Counted from the first letter of the stretch, positions 46,301 to 59,215 are shown. The stretch is 64,000 nucleotides of DNA from Aquatica leii (GCA_035610365.1 CM069435.1:19457123-19521122); one strand, 5' to 3'. A program made the numbers and translations. The notes: generated by a model not told the origin, from the letters alone.

Positions 46301-46626
46301 TTAAATACATCCGTTTGCTTTGTTCCATGACGAGATCTTTTGCCATAAATGGAAATAATTACAATGGCCAAGGTCTACTTCTTGTTTTGACTCTTAAGGA
46401 GAGACTAGGATGTTCTACTTTCTACAGTATAAAGTCGCAAAATAGTCGAGGACAATGAAAACGTCAATTAAAAATCGTTAAATAGTAAATATATTCGAAT
46501 TTGCAATACAACTACCATATTCCATACAAAATCTAATTAAAAAAATTATAATAATATCAATTCAGTAAACTAACATAATTACTATATTTCGAGTATTTTA
46601 AAAAATGTTATATGTTTGTCAACCAT
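46301..46626. other. 3' flank of ELMO, no feature seen
   Basis: AT-rich and non-coding. No polyadenylation hexamer close to the ELMO stop is convincing. Confidence 0.35.
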
Positions 46627-48753
46627 TCATTTCAAATCATAACAAAATTGGTAATTTGGAGGATCGGGCGGTATTGGTGGAGGGTCTTGAGGTATAGTTA
46701 CACCTTCTGCATCCAACAGTCTCAGTTTAATTTCCATAGATAACAAAGTATCTAAATCTTTCTCAGTCTCCCGACTCTGCATACGCTGCCCTAATAAAGT
46801 ATTAATCCCGTCAGTCCAATAAGCTAAAGTTAATTCGTCCGGCGCAACACAATCTAAGGATTGTAAGTCTACGCCTTCTAAAGCTAAAGAAAACGCTAAA
46901 TGGTGAGATGATTTACGCCCGCGCATGTGCGGACAATCTCTTCCGACTAGCAAAGCGCGTATGTCCGAAACTGCCAGCTTCGAACCAAGTTCTTCGATTG
47001 TTGGTGCACTTTTTTCGTCACAATCTCCATAGTGAAGAACTTTGTGGTTTGGAGATAAGCGCATATACCAAAATTTGTCTTTAATTCGCTGTCCTCGAGC
47101 CGAGTACTTAGTAAATCTAGTGCCTTCTACCAAAAATGCCAGTCTTTGCTGTTTAATCAGTGCAAGAATTTCAGGAGTAATATGTTCACGAAGTTCAACA
47201 ATTGGTGTTGCGTGTGATTCCCATTCTTCGCGCGATGTCCGTTCTTGTTGCCACAATGAAGTAATTTCGCTGTACGTTAATACTTGCAAGCGAGCTTTTA
47301 GTTGATCTAAAGACGTTGGGGATAAAGCAAGGGCTCGTACTATCTGCTCTCTTACTACACTAGCAACTTTACCGAAATCTTCAGCAGTAGCACGCATTTC
47401 TTTCCACGTTTTATTAAGTAGTACAATGCAAATGTAGTAGCATTCTTCAAACGGATGATCGTGGGTGAAAAATAATGGTTGGAACGTTTGTCCTTGTTCA
47501 GAGGGTGGTTCCCCTATTGCTAAGAGATCGCATAAAATTCTAACCAATTCCACGCTAGCACGCCCAAAAGGACATTCATGCTCATCTGCCCGACAGCTAT
47601 TCTCTAACACTAGTTTAGTGTAGCTATCAGGGTAGGTGCGAGCAAAATAAATCATACAATCAAGTGCTAGTAACCCTGGTGGAGTTTCGATAAAGTCCAA
47701 AGCCGGATTGATGTCATTTTTAAAACCGAGCTTTTTATAATCACGGGTAAACCCACTGGGACCACGAGTGCCCCCTGCTCCTTCCCCATCAAACGCAATA
47801 CGGCGCAATTCTTTAATTTTTTCGTGTCCATCCTGATCTTGTGGATCCATTTTAGTCATCATTCGTTGCTCCAATAAACCCAAGGTAAGCATTTGTAAAA
47901 CATACAATTGATGAGCCATTTCTGCACCTTTTGCAGCACCAGTTTCAAGAATATTGTTTTGTATAGCAGTTCTGACTTGCTTCGATGCCAGGGTTGATGC
48001 CAGCGCCCGTCGTTTTACAACGTCTGCTTTCAGTAGAAGAGCATTTATTAAAGCTACAGCATTTTGTTGAACAACTGGAGTCGATTGCAAATGAGTGATT
48101 AGGGAAGCTACAGGTACTTCACGTTCCACCTGACTGTAGCCTTCGGTGCTATTTAAAACTACATTTTCTAATATTGATAATGCCGCTTGTGTTATTTGAG
48201 GTTCTTGTCCTGTGTTTACGAGACTAGCTACCCTACTAATAAAATTTCCTTCAAGAATATCCCATGAAACAGTCCCATGCTCCATGAGTTCCACAAAAGA
48301 TAATAAAGTATGTGCCAAGATTGTTCCTTTGTACTTTCCTGTTTCAATTTGTCTTATTATTAAAGCTAAACCTTGTTTATTAATAAAATCGAGAGCAAAC
48401 GTTACATCGGCACTTAAATTTGACAGCTTTTGTAACGCCAGTGTTTTTTCCTCCGGTGAACCTAAGTTTAATTTATGCAGAATATCTTGGGCAGTCTTTG
48501 ATGGCGAATACTGTAAACGGAGCACAGATCCATTTTTAATTTCGTTCCGATTTTTCTCTGTTATATAGTTATGATTGTTATTGTCACTAAATTGTAGTGC
48601 GTACTGATCGGGATCAGTGAGATTCCATCCATTACATAATTCTTGTATTATGCCAGCGAGTGGTTGTTTTTGGTTGAATTCGATTAATTGAGGAACTTGA
48701 TCTGTCATTTCGACTGCAATTTTAACAATGTTGGTGTCTTTTGCTCCCGGCAT
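46627..48753 (-). CDS. Ced-12: ELMO/Ced-12 engulfment and cell motility protein, single exon
   Basis: ELMO proteins pair with DOCK180-type exchange factors to activate Rac in phagocytosis and cell migration. The chosen start is MPGAKDTNIVKIAVEM (48753), because family members begin at this point; 20 further codons upstream are open. The 708-residue product matches the usual 700-730. It has an N-terminal Ras-binding-like region (ITEKNRNEIKNGSVLRL), armadillo-type repeats (VSWDILEGNFISRVASLV), the ELMO core (RDYKKLGFKNDINPALDF and ECPFGRASVELVRILCDLL), a PH domain (about 540-665, with KFWYMRLSPNHKVLHYGD) and a C-terminal proline motif PPPIPPDPP for DOCK SH3 binding. No intron interrupts 2.1 kb, unusual for this gene in animals. 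It may be a retrocopy that replaced the parent, or lineage-specific intron loss. It has no frame damage. Confidence 0.93.
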   Translation of the reverse strand: MPGAKDTNIVKIAVEMTDQVPQLIEFNQKQPLAGIIQELCNGWNLTDPDQYALQFSDNNNHNYITEKNRNEIKNGSVLRLQYSPSKTAQDILHKLNLGSPEEKTLALQKLSNLSADVTFALDFINKQGLALIIRQIETGKYKGTILAHTLLSFVELMEHGTVSWDILEGNFISRVASLVNTGQEPQITQAALSILENVVLNSTEGYSQVEREVPVASLITHLQSTPVVQQNAVALINALLLKADVVKRRALASTLASKQVRTAIQNNILETGAAKGAEMAHQLYVLQMLTLGLLEQRMMTKMDPQDQDGHEKIKELRRIAFDGEGAGGTRGPSGFTRDYKKLGFKNDINPALDFIETPPGLLALDCMIYFARTYPDSYTKLVLENSCRADEHECPFGRASVELVRILCDLLAIGEPPSEQGQTFQPLFFTHDHPFEECYYICIVLLNKTWKEMRATAEDFGKVASVVREQIVRALALSPTSLDQLKARLQVLTYSEITSLWQQERTSREEWESHATPIVELREHITPEILALIKQQRLAFLVEGTRFTKYSARGQRIKDKFWYMRLSPNHKVLHYGDCDEKSAPTIEELGSKLAVSDIRALLVGRDCPHMRGRKSSHHLAFSLALEGVDLQSLDCVAPDELTLAYWTDGINTLLGQRMQSRETEKDLDTLLSMEIKLRLLDAEGVTIPQDPPPIPPDPPNYQFCYDLK

Positions 48754-48813
48754 CTTTACTTTGGTGTGATTAATTATTGTAATTGATTGAAACTTTGTGC
48801 TTAGTATAACCAC

Positions 48814-49806
48814 ACCTTTGCTGCAATCGAGTTAACATCGCCCATTAAACAATATTCTTTGGTGATAGCACAAATTCATTGTGTTTATTCAATTATCCTG
48901 TAAAGCAGAGTAACCTTTAACGTAATTCATTGATTAGTAATTGAATTACCATGACTAACCAGTTGATTTAATATTAAGATAGTTGCCATAACACAATCGA
49001 TTATATGCCAGAGTAGCCAACACTAACAAAAACAGCGTCGACCAATCAGGTAATCGTTTCAAGTTACACAGCATTGTGGGTAACGCGGTATTTTTATAAT
49101 TTAAAAATACACGTGAAAAAAATTGATAATGTAAAAAATATTTTGTAACTAAAGTAAATTGCAAATATTATCAACTCAATTCGGGCAAAACTAATTTTGA
49201 TTTAGTTTGTTTGACTTATTAATTACGTTTGTTTAATAGAAAGATGTTCTTGTAACGTGATGGAAAATGATTTGTTCATACTTGTTGTATTACAGAATTC
49301 ATAGATTATTTGTTCCTCGAAGATTTCAAAAATACTTTTTTCCAGACTTTATGTCTAGCGATCAATTTTGTCCTTCCAGACTTTTAAATAGCAAACAAAG
49401 ATACTCATTCTAGGTTCTGAAGATATTTTTCAATACAAGTTTGTCATGAAAATCCCGACGATCCATTTATACTTGTGTCAATACCCGCTTGTCAAACCCT
49501 GTGTAAAAAAACACCTAAAAGCGGATGTACGTCTTTATCGATTCTTGGATACGGGATAACTGTCATCGTTTAGTGGATGATAGCCAACACAGAACTTTAA
49601 TTCTTCTTGATTAACACCATTACAATGTCTATGGATTGTCTGAAGGTTCGATGATATCCCGTTTTTAATTCATAATTTTTATGGTTATTTTGGATTTTGT
49701 CAATGGAGGATATTTAGGATAGTTTCGAATTGGTTGCGCAATTCTTGTTTTATGCGCTACTAAAATTAGTTCTCGCGCAAACACACTTTATAACAACGAG
49801 CCACCC
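48814..49806. other. Upstream region of ELMO, no gene
   Basis: AT-rich. It would include the ELMO promoter. Nothing else is recognised before the gypsy C LTR. Confidence 0.4.
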
Positions 49807-50044
49807 TGTCGCAACGACACGATAATAACACACACACTTTAGTTAGAGAGGGCTGCCTCGGAGTAACAAAAGACTACTTTTGACATTAGTTTAATTTTTT
49901 TCAATTCGCCATAAAAGTTAATTAAAGTGTTAATTCTTATAAATGTATCAGTTAACTAAATAAATCTGTGTGTTGCGTGTATTAGTGGCTATAACAATAC
50001 TATAACTATCGAAACGAGGGTAATAACCCAAACCTGCCGCCACA
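49807..50044 (+). repeat. 5' LTR of gypsy element C
   Basis: Begins TGTCGCAACGACACGATAATAAC and ends CCGCCACA. The 3' counterpart at 53111-53147 begins TGTAACACGACAATAAC and is truncated where BEL sequence starts. Confidence 0.7.
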
Positions 50045-52613
50045 AGTGGCGCCCAACGCGTTGCCTTACGTTTTCGGTGGTGATCTAGCATAGCAGATGC
50101 TACACTCAGAAAAATACTTCTGCAGGATGGTATCCTATATCTTTCCAAAATCATGGACATGACACTCGCAGATGGCAAAACGTCAAAGGTTCATGTACTT
50201 GAGTTTCAAGTTATAATTCTCTTAGGAGGGAGATCGCATAATATTTCATTAATTTCTGTACCAGAACACTTTCAAAGTAAAACACTTTTAGGTGCCGATT
50301 TCTTAAAAATAACAACCATTGTTATTGATATACCTCATGAATCATGGTTCTATGAAGATTCTCCTTAAAGGCTTTACCCATTTGACTTTGAACTCAATTC
50401 CATAAATCGATGTTCGTGTAATTTGAATTCAGTTCAGTTAAAAGACATTAAATTGCACTCTGATGAAGGCCTTTCGTTTACTTCGGTAGGAAAATACGAA
50501 TTTATAATAATGTTCTCGAGAAAAATCTTGATTTATTTCTACCCAACAAAAAAGCCACTCCGTATGCAGAACATACCATTACTCTCATTGACAATACTCC
50601 TATAGCAGTTCCACCTTATCGTCTCTCCGAAGGAAAAAGAGATGATGTCGTTTCGATTGCGAAATGCACCTTTCACATTTCAACGCGTTATTGATAGATT
50701 TCGCTCCGGTTTACAAGATGTAAACATCTTGGCTTACTTAGATGACATGATCATATTGTCTACTTTCATGGAGCATGTTAGAGACATACAACTTGTGTTC
50801 AATCGCTTGAGAATGTTTAAGCTTCACCTAAACAGATCCAAGTGCACATTTGGTTGCCCTTCTGTTAATTACCTTGGTCACGTGATTACTCCCCAGAGTT
50901 TAAAGCCGAATCCAAGCAAAGTGTCTGCCATTCTGGATATGCCTACGCCCAACAACACGAAACAAGCTTTCTCTTTTCTCCTAACCTGTTCATGGCACCG
51001 GCGTTTTATAGAAAATTTCGCAGGCGTAGCTAAACCTTTCACGAACCTCACAAGGAAAAATGTAGTTTAGACTTGGGGTCCTAAACAACAAGAAACCTTC
51101 CAACGACTAAAAGAGTTGTTAACAACTAGTCCGATTCTTCGTCAGGCTGACGCAAAGCTTCCATATGTTCTTAGAACCGACGCTATAGCTTAGTGCATGT
51201 TTACTCCAGGGGGAAGGTCCTGACAAAAAACGTATAGAATATGCATCCAGATTGTTGACACAATTAGAACAAAATTGTTGTACTACGTAACGCGAAGCAT
51301 TAGCTGTCGTGTCGTATCGTTTTAGAGGTTACCTAGAAGGTTCCACTACTGTTGTCTAGTCGGATCATCAACCGCTCAGGTGGTTTTAGTCATTAAAATT
51401 ACTAACTGGTCGTCTAGCGTGATGGTTACTTCTTCTTTAGTCTTATCACCTAAAAATAGACTATACTCCAAGTCGATTAAATGTAGTAGCTGACATGCTA
51501 TCAAGACCTCATTTGGAAAACTTAGAAGCCAATCTTGTAAGCATTGACTTACCCAAAGAAAGTACCAACGAAGTGCGTTGTGAAGAAGTGATCCCGACCT
51601 AAGTAAAATCATCGACTGCTTCAAACATCCTACTGATGATGTCGATTTTAAACAATGGACCGAACGTGGGTGTATTATAGTTAACGGAATTCTGTTATGT
51701 TCCAGATTCAGATGAAGAGACTGCTCAGCTAGTAGTTCCGAAGTCTTCTGTAAGATCATCTCGGAATGTCATGATTCTCAATTAGCTGATCAATATGAAG
51801 TCGACCGTACTTTGCAGCGAATCGCCTGTAGATAGTATTGGACAAGTATGTGTTGTGACATAACCCATCACGTAGCGAAATGTCTAGATTGCCAGAGGTA
51901 TACAGCTTCCAACTTGAAACCCATCAGACAGATTCAAACGCCCATTCAAAATCAACGATTTGAAGTTCTTTCTATGGACTTATTTGGACCTTTACCTTAG
52001 ACAGAGGACGGATATAAATAGATGTACAGACACAGCCAGTCGCTGGGTAGTTTTTTTTGGATTAAAAGTTGCTTCTGCTGAAAATTGTTCTAGAATTCTT
52101 ATAGATGAAATAATCTTACGTTTTGGACTTCCTAAGCGCGTAATTAGTGATAACGGTGTTCAGTTCTTGAGTTCCGTTACGTAACAGACAGCTGATTGTA
52201 TCGGTTTTTCGAAGACTCTAGCGCCATTGTATCACCCGGAAGCTAACCCAGTTGAGCGTAAAAACCGCGATTTAAAAACTCAACTTTCTATCTTAACTGC
52301 TAACAATCATATACAATAGAAAGATAAACTCCCGGCAGTGCGATTTGCCATGAATAGTGTGAAATCTCAAACAACCTGTCACGTACAGCGTACAACTCCA
52401 TACTTGCGTAACTATCCTGATACCTTACGTCTTGTTCGTGAGAATCAAAAACAACATGATGCCAATCGTCGCCTAGCTCCAAATTTTCACATTGGAGACA
52501 AAGTGCTCATAAGAACGCATGTCCTCAGTAAAGCTAAGAGTTCCTTTACTTCCAAGTTCGCGCCTCGTAGTGATGATCCGAATTTTATTCACAAGATCGT
52601 CACACCTACAACT

Positions 52614-52838
52614 CAGTGGCGGCTTCTCTGTTAGGTCATTTGGTCAATGACCTTCCAAAAAATATTAACATAATTATGCTACTTTATATTAAAAAGATTA
52701 CAAACAATAATAATCATTTTACCTTTCCAAAAATAGATAAATTGGTCTTAACTATAGATTTTTATTAAGTAAGAATGCGTTTTATAAGTTTTCATTTTGA
52801 AATGAGCCTCGTGCAACAATGATCATCAGCCGCCACTG
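52614..52838. mobile_element. 225-bp hAT-type MITE with 8-bp target duplication
   Basis: Ends CAGTGGCGGCT and AGCCGCCACTG, an 11-bp perfect terminal inverted repeat. It is flanked by CTACAACT (52606-52613) and CTACAATT (52839-52846), an 8-bp duplication with one change. The interior is non-coding. It is inserted in gypsy C and so is younger than that element. Confidence 0.85.
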
Positions 52839-54134
52839 CTACAATTTATGAGGTTACCTCTGTTAGTAACCCAGATCATGTCGCTGATCTCTCCTTTCAA
52901 CTCAGACAAAGAAACTGACGTCCACCTATTCAAACTGAAAGTTGTTCTCGTGAATCTAGTGAAGCTACGACAGAAGCTCCTCACCCTTCCACCACAATTC
53001 TTCGCACAGCTTCTCGACGAAGAGCCAAGAAAAATAAGTGTCCCTGTTGTAAGTAAACCATTATTGTTGCTCCTATTCGCGGGACGCTTCATGAAGTAAA
53101 GGGGGAGATTTGTAACACGACAATAACACACACACTTTATTTAGAGCACTTCAATCATACGCTCTAATGGCCAATCTAAGCGTTTCGAAATATCATTACC
53201 AATTAACACAATGTCACCTATCATAAAACTTTGAGGACGTTTGTACTAAAATTGTCTCAATTGTCCCAAATACTAAACGCGAAATCGTTTTCGTAATACA
53301 TTTTGCAACGATTTCAAATACGTAAGACGCCTTTTCAAAGACGTAGCGCCAATAACATCACACTGCGGCACATCAGACTCTTTTAAATCTCGTAAAAACA
53401 TTACTGGCGTTAACGGTATTAAATCTTCTTGGTCATCCGACACACACGTTAATAGTCTTAAATTAAGAACCGCCTCACAATCACATAAGATCGTGTACAA
53501 ATCATTCAACCTTAAATATGCACGACCCAACACCTTTCTCAATAACTGTTTCACTAAACCAATCAATCGCTCCCACCATCCTCCCCACCAGGGAGCCGAA
53601 GGAGGATTGAATTTCCACACAATTCGGTGAGGTGAGCAGTGGCGCTTAATGCTTCCTAATCACGCTGAGCAAAAGCGTTTTCTGCTCCTACAAAATTAGT
53701 GCCATTGTAGGTATAAACAACAGCAGGCCTTCCTCTTCTTGCTACAAAACGCCTAAAAGCGTTCAAAAACTCTCCAGTAGACAACGACGACACTACATCC
53801 AAATGGACGGCTCTATACACCTATGCACATGTAAATAAACAAATCCGTGCTTTCTTACCACTTCGCAAAAACAATGGACCAGCCAAATCTACTCCGTTAA
53901 TTTAGAACGTAGCTGCATCTCTCACACGATCATTGGACAAGGAAGGAGGAATCACTTCTATCTTCTTGGTACCATATCTGCGACATGTCACACATTGCTT
54001 CACAACCGAACCCACAGCTCGTCTTCATCCAATTACCCAATATTTTTTTTGTAATAACGATAACAACCCTTGCACTCCGATATGACAAGAAGAAACATGT
54101 AAATCATATATCATATCGATACACTATATCATAT

Positions 54135-54589
54135 TGAAACGTCCGAGAAATTACTTGCAAATGCAAGAGCCTTCTAGAACTGTTATCTAGTTTCTAGAAG
54201 ATATAGCGAAAAGTGAGGAACGATCGAGAAGAATTCGCCGATGTCTATAAAAGCCGAAGATGGAAATCGTAGGTCAGTTATTGCTGGAATGTGAATGCAT
54301 GCAGTATTAAGAAGATTAAGCAAGTGAAGATAAATAAGTGATTAGCACGTGCGGAGTTTTAAATAAATCGAGTGAACGCGACTTACAGTGTGAAATCCGA
54401 GGACGTTATCTTATCTCGTGTTAGTTATCTTAAGTGTTATACAACGGTTATACATAAATTATAGTGTAAGTGTTTTTATTATTAGATTTAATTAGTTCCG
54501 TTAATTTAAAAGTATACATATTTCTATAAAAGTAAACGTAGTTTTAGTCGTTATAAATAAATTAGTTTTTAATAAATAGATACGTAACA
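54135..54589 (+). repeat. 5' LTR of the macrodomain Ty3 element
   Basis: 455 bp, TGAAACGTCC to ACGTAACA. It looks identical to the 3' LTR at 60369-60823 at every landmark I compared. TATAAAAG at about 54247 is a likely promoter box. Flanked on the outside by ATAT (54131-54134). Confidence 0.95.
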
Positions 54590-54877
54590 GTGGTGTCACG
54601 GTGTGAAGTCCGCGATTTTTATTAGCGTAAATACCATTAAGTAATTTAATATCGCTTCCGTGATAAGAACATTGAATTAACTGTTCGCGATACGCGTGTT
54701 TATTTATAAAGTTAATATAGTGTTTATTAAACTTTTTCTTTTAACAAGTGCGTGATCGCGATTCGTTTTCGTGGTTTAATATTAACAAGTGGATAGTTAT
54801 TAAATTTTGTGTTATATAAAAACTGCATTTTAATAAGTAGTGTATTTAAACTTTATATTCGTGTTATATTTAAATTT

Positions 54878-56104
54878 ATGCCGGTGACGCGTTCGCAAGC
54901 AGTTAAAATGGATGCAAAGCTATTTGAATTTCTTGAATCAATCAAAAATGGTCAGGAATCGATGAATAGAAAAATGGAAGAAAATTCGCAGAAAATAGAG
55001 GAAAAGTTTTACGAAAATTCACAGAAAATTGAAGAAAAACTCTCCGAACATTCTCAAAAAATGGAAGAAAATTCTAGAAAAATGGAAGAAAAGTTGTTGG
55101 AAAATTCTAGAAGTTTAAAAGAAGAAATACGAACGAGCATAGAAAATCAAATTAAAATTGTTCAAGAGGAAACCCAAGCAGACATGTTAAACTTAAAAGA
55201 AGAAATTTGCGATTCTGTGAATGACATAATAGAAGAGAAGTTAAATGAAAATTCAAGAACCATAGAAGACAAGATAGAGAAAAAATTGAGAGAAAGAATA
55301 CAACTGCTTGAAGAAAGAATGACCCAAATGAATTGTCACGGTGAAGGAAGCGTCACGAGTGAAGATTTAATAATGAACCATCGAGAAGAAAACACTCACA
55401 AGTTCAAAGTTGTACCACCGAATTTTGATGGTAAAGTTCCATGGTCAACCTACTACAAGCAGTTTGAAGTAGCAGCTACTGCTAATGGTTGGAGCAACAA
55501 GCAGAAAGCGACGTCTTTAATAGTGTCCTTACGTGGAGAAGCGCTTGGAATTTTACAAACTATTCCGGACCACCTGCAAGAAAATTACGAACTCTTAATA
55601 TCACGATTAGAAATGAGATATGGGGATGCTCATCTTCAACAAGTATATCAGGCTCAAATTAAAAGTCGGGTTCAAAAAGCTGCCGAAAGTCTTCAAGAGT
55701 TTGAGGCTGACATCGCCAGACTAACACGGCTTGCGTATCCTACAGCGCCAGATACCTTCTTGGAGCAATTAGCTATTCAAACTTTTGTAGACGGCCTCCG
55801 AGACAGCGAAACACAGCAGACTCTTCGGTTAGCGAGACCGAGGACGTTGGATGATGCATTAACCCATGCTTTGGAGTTCGAGGCGGCGAAACAAGCGTCG
55901 CACCGAGGCAGCCATAAGCTCCGTTGTGCTGCAGAAGTATCCTCGCACACAGAAGAAAGCATTGAAGACATAGTGCGACGGGTATTTCGGGAACGAGAAG
56001 CTCGAGGAAGAGAACTGACGTGCTGGAACTGCGGAGAAGTGGGCCACGTACGACGCCGTTGTACTAAGCCCAAAAGAAGACCAGAAGAGCGTCCGGAAAA
56101 CTAG
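54878..56104 (+). CDS. gag: Gag protein of the macrodomain Ty3 element
   Basis: 408 residues from [12 protein letters not shown]. The upstream in-frame codons back to 54809 are rejected because the decayed relative also begins at this methionine. The protein forms the particle that packages the element RNA. Residues about 15-150 are a long coiled coil built from repeats of the type [10 protein letters not shown] retrotransposon gag domain follows ([22 protein letters not shown], then [15 protein letters not shown]). Near the end a CCHC zinc knuckle [14 protein letters not shown] is followed by a basic tail. The pol frame is open from 56068 and overlaps the end of gag by about 37 nt in the -1 frame, so pol may be made by frameshifting. 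Confidence 0.93.
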   Translation: MPVTRSQAVKMDAKLFEFLESIKNGQESMNRKMEENSQKIEEKFYENSQKIEEKLSEHSQKMEENSRKMEEKLLENSRSLKEEIRTSIENQIKIVQEETQADMLNLKEEICDSVNDIIEEKLNENSRTIEDKIEKKLRERIQLLEERMTQMNCHGEGSVTSEDLIMNHREENTHKFKVVPPNFDGKVPWSTYYKQFEVAATANGWSNKQKATSLIVSLRGEALGILQTIPDHLQENYELLISRLEMRYGDAHLQQVYQAQIKSRVQKAAESLQEFEADIARLTRLAYPTAPDTFLEQLAIQTFVDGLRDSETQQTLRLARPRTLDDALTHALEFEAAKQASHRGSHKLRCAAEVSSHTEESIEDIVRRVFREREARGRELTCWNCGEVGHVRRRCTKPKRRPEERPEN

Positions 56105-56118
56105 AACGGGTCGACCGA

Positions 56119-57232
56119 ATGGGGCGAAAGTCGACCTCAACGAGCCATGCCCCGGAGATTACCATCCAAATGGCATCGCCTAGGGAGCAATTGCATAGCA
56201 TTTATCTCGATGGCAAGATCAATGGGAGAAGCGTCCAGTTACTGGTTGACACGGGAGCGACGAAGACCATCATTCGTCCTGACATGTTATTGGAAAACGA
56301 GAAGACATCACCAGTAACAGTACGACTTCGAACGGCGACGGGCGACGAAATACCTACTCACGGACAAGTCAAAGTAACCATTGGTTTGGGAAATGGAGTA
56401 CTCGACCATCAAGTACTGGTAGCCGACATCACGGAAGAAGTTATCCTGGGAATGGACGTGATAAAGAAGTATGGGTTCCATTTGGATATGAAGAACGATG
56501 TCCTGAAGATCGACAATGAAGAAATTCCTTTTCATTCGTCAGAGAAGGCAGCCGTGCGAGTCTTGTTGAGTGAAGACGTGATTCTGCCTGCAAGGACGGA
56601 AAGTGTGGTGATGGCACGCCTGGATGGAAATCTCCGGGAAGGCTACATACGCGCGATTGAACCAATGGAAGGCGGTTTAGTTGAAAAGGGGCTACTCGTT
56701 GCCAGAACCTTAGTACGAGTAAAGAAGACGATGCCAGTAAGGATCTTAAACATCAACTCAGATCCTGTAACGTTGAAAAAGAAGACCGTGGTAGGCCAAT
56801 GCACGCCAGTATCACAAATTGTGAGATGCGTGAAGACGAACGAAGATACGCCGCCGAAGAAGTGTCCACAACATCTATTGGACATTCTTACCACCAAATG
56901 CCAAAACCTCAGCCAAGACCAGCTGGCTAAAGTTAAAGTGTTGATCCAAAAATACCAAGATGTGTTCGCGCTGGAGAGTGGTTCCAAAGGAAGAACTAAC
57001 GTGGTGAAACACAAAATTAATACCGGAGACGCTCGACCGATACGACAACATCCACGCAGACTTCCTTTGGCGAAAAGAGAAGAAGCCGAACAAATAATTA
57101 CGGATATGGAGAGAGAAGGCGTGATTGAACCTTCAAGTAGTCCATGGGCATCCCCAGTGGTACTCGTGAAGAAGAAGGATGGATCAACGAGGTTTTGCGT
57201 AGACTACAGGCAGCTACACGACGTCACCAAAA
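56119..57232 (+). pseudogene. pol: Pol part 1: protease and start of reverse transcriptase (frame lost near 57230)
   Basis: The frame is open from 56068; the first ATG is at 56119. Aspartic protease with [12 protein letters not shown] (DTG at about residues 44-46 from that ATG) and the [10 protein letters not shown] flap-side motif. Then the linker, and the reverse transcriptase entry with [18 protein letters not shown] and [20 protein letters not shown]. Just after this the homologous frame moves by one base within a short A run near 57225-57232. The open frame goes on to a chance stop at 57270. The shift could be a mutation or a homopolymer sequencing error. Confidence 0.9.
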
Positions 57233-59213
57233 GGACAGCTACCCTTTACCCAGAATTGACGATACGCTAGACACCCTGTCAGGATCCCAGTGGTTTTCTA
57301 CGTTAGATTTAAAGAGTGGATACTGGCAGGTAGAATTAGAACCCAAGGATCGGGAAAGAACAGCTTTTACGATCGGAACTGGTTTGTGGCAGTTCACTGT
57401 AATGCCCTTCGGCCTGTGTAACGCTCCTGCAACGTTCGAGCGTTTGATGGAGACCATCTTGCGCGGATTGTCTTGGAAGACGTGCTTGGTTTACCTGGAC
57501 GACGTGATCGTGGTTGGAAGGCCGTTTGAAGAACACTTGAGCAACTTGAAGGAAGTGTTCCAGCGATTACGTGGGGCTAACCTCAAACTGAGCCCAAAGA
57601 AGTGCCACGTATTTAAGAAGGAAGTCCAATACCTTGGCCACGTCGTATCTAGAGATGGAGTGAGGGCTGACCCAGACAAAATCCGAGCCGTGCAAGCATG
57701 GCCAAGACCAATCGACAAACATCAGGTCCGAAGTTTCCTTGGGCTGTGCACTTATTATAGAAGATTTGTACCCGGATTTGCCAATATTGCCAAACCATTA
57801 ACAAAATTAACTGAAGAAAAAGCAGAATTTAGATGGAATGAAGACTGCGAAAGTTCTTTTAATCAACTAAAACAAGCCCTAGTCACTTCGCCGATTTTGA
57901 GTTATCCAAGAGAAGATGGAAAGTTTGTTTTGGATACCGACGCAAGCAATCTGGCCATAGGCGCGATCCTTTCGCAGATTCAAGATGGACAAGAAAAGGT
58001 TATCGCGTATTTTAGCAAGGTTTTGTCCAGGCCAGAAAGGAATTATTGCGTCACTAGGAGGGAGCTGTTAGCAGTCGTTAAGTCCATCGAACATTTCTAC
58101 AAGTATTTGTATGGACGAAAGTTTTTACTGAGAACAGACCACGCCGCTTTAAAATGGCTTCTGCAGTTCCGTAACCCAGAAGGACAAGTGGCAAGATGGA
58201 TCGAGAGACTGCAAGAGTATGACTATGACACAGAGCACCGTGCCGGAAGCAGTCATCGAAACGCTGATGCCTTGTCCAGAAGACCATGTCCGGCGGACTG
58301 CAGCCATTGTTCGCGACTGGAAGAGAAAGTCGAATGTCTCCGGAGAACTGCTACGGTTGATGATGAGTGGGAACCTGAGCAGTTACGTCGCGAACAAGAA
58401 GACGATCCTGAAATAAGACTACTCCTGGACTGGAAAGAAAGCGGCCGACGACCAACCTGGGAAGAAGTGACTGCTTTGGGCAAAAATATCAAAGCGTACT
58501 GGGCGCAGTGGGACTCCTTGATAGTAGAAGACGGTCTTCTTAAGCGATCCCTAGAAAGTGCCGAGGGCACGGGAAACAGACTACAGCTGGTAGTGCCGAA
58601 GAGCAGGGTGACCGAAGTGTTGAAGCATCTCCACGATGGGACATCAGGAGGACACTTTGGCATTAAGAAGACGTTGGGTAAAGTGCGAGAACGATTCTAC
58701 TGGATGAACTGCAAAGAGGACGTCATGAAATGGTGCCGTAAATGCATAGTCTGCGCTTCAGGAAATGGTCCAGCGAGAAAGCGCAAAGCACCCATGAAAC
58801 AATACAACGTAGGAAGCCCTTTGGAAAGAGTAGCGATTGACATCGCAGGGCCGTTCCCAGAATCCGATTCGGGAAATAAATACATCTTGGTGGCGATGGA
58901 TTATTTCACGAAATGGACGGAGGCTTACGCCATACCCAATCAGGAAGCAGCTACAGTCGCAGACGTATTAGTAAAGGAGTTTTTCTGCCGGTTTGGAGTT
59001 CCGTTGGAATTACACTCCGATCAAGGCCGCAATTTTGAGTCTGGTCTGTTTCAAGAAGTTTGCCGACTGTTAGGAATTAAAAAGACTAGGACAACGCCTC
59101 TCCATCCTCAGTCTGATGGCATGGTTGAACGGATGAATCGAACAATGGGCAAGTACTTAGCCAAGGTAGTGTCCGAACATCAAAGAGACTGGGATCAGTA
59201 CTTGCACCTCTCT
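57233..59213 (+). pseudogene. pol: Pol part 2: reverse transcriptase, RNase H and integrase core
   Basis: The reverse transcriptase continues with FSTLDLKSGYWQVELE and catalytic YLDDVIVV, and the thumb YLGHVVSRDGVRADPDKI. RNase H has LDTDASNLAIGAIL, RRELLAVVKSIEHF and RTDHAALKWL. Integrase shows the HHCC zinc motif (HLHDGTSGGHFG through CRKCIVCASG), then core acidic residues in RVAIDIAGPFP, LHSDQGRNFES and the Glu of SDGMVERMNRTM. All catalytic positions are intact. A second one-base loss at about 59205-59215 ends the frame, after which the integrase tail continues in another frame. Confidence 0.92.
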
Positions 59214-59215
59214 TA

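Larger units (their letters stand above)
49807..53147 (+). mobile_element. Ty3/gypsy retrotransposon C, decayed
   Basis: 5' LTR about 49807-50044, then TGGCGCCCAACGCG, a primer-binding-site-like sequence. Gag is absent and the element enters directly at the protease (TLLGADFLKITTIVIDIP, 50153-50368). Reverse transcriptase at 50640-51070 has ILAYLDDMIILS and CPSVNYLGHVITPQSLKPNP. RNase H is in broken frames at 51070-51600. The integrase zinc region lies near 51880. The integrase core at 51960-52300 has RFGLPKRVISDNGVQFLSS and YHPEANPVERKNRD. A purine tract AAAGGGGGAGATT (53098-53110) precedes a 3' LTR that is cut off after about 37 bp. A hAT-type MITE sits at 52614-52838. Many stops. Confidence 0.85.

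Noticed and set aside
55777-56140. Minus-strand frames of 98 and 93 residues
   Set aside because: Shadows of the gag gene of the young Ty3 element.
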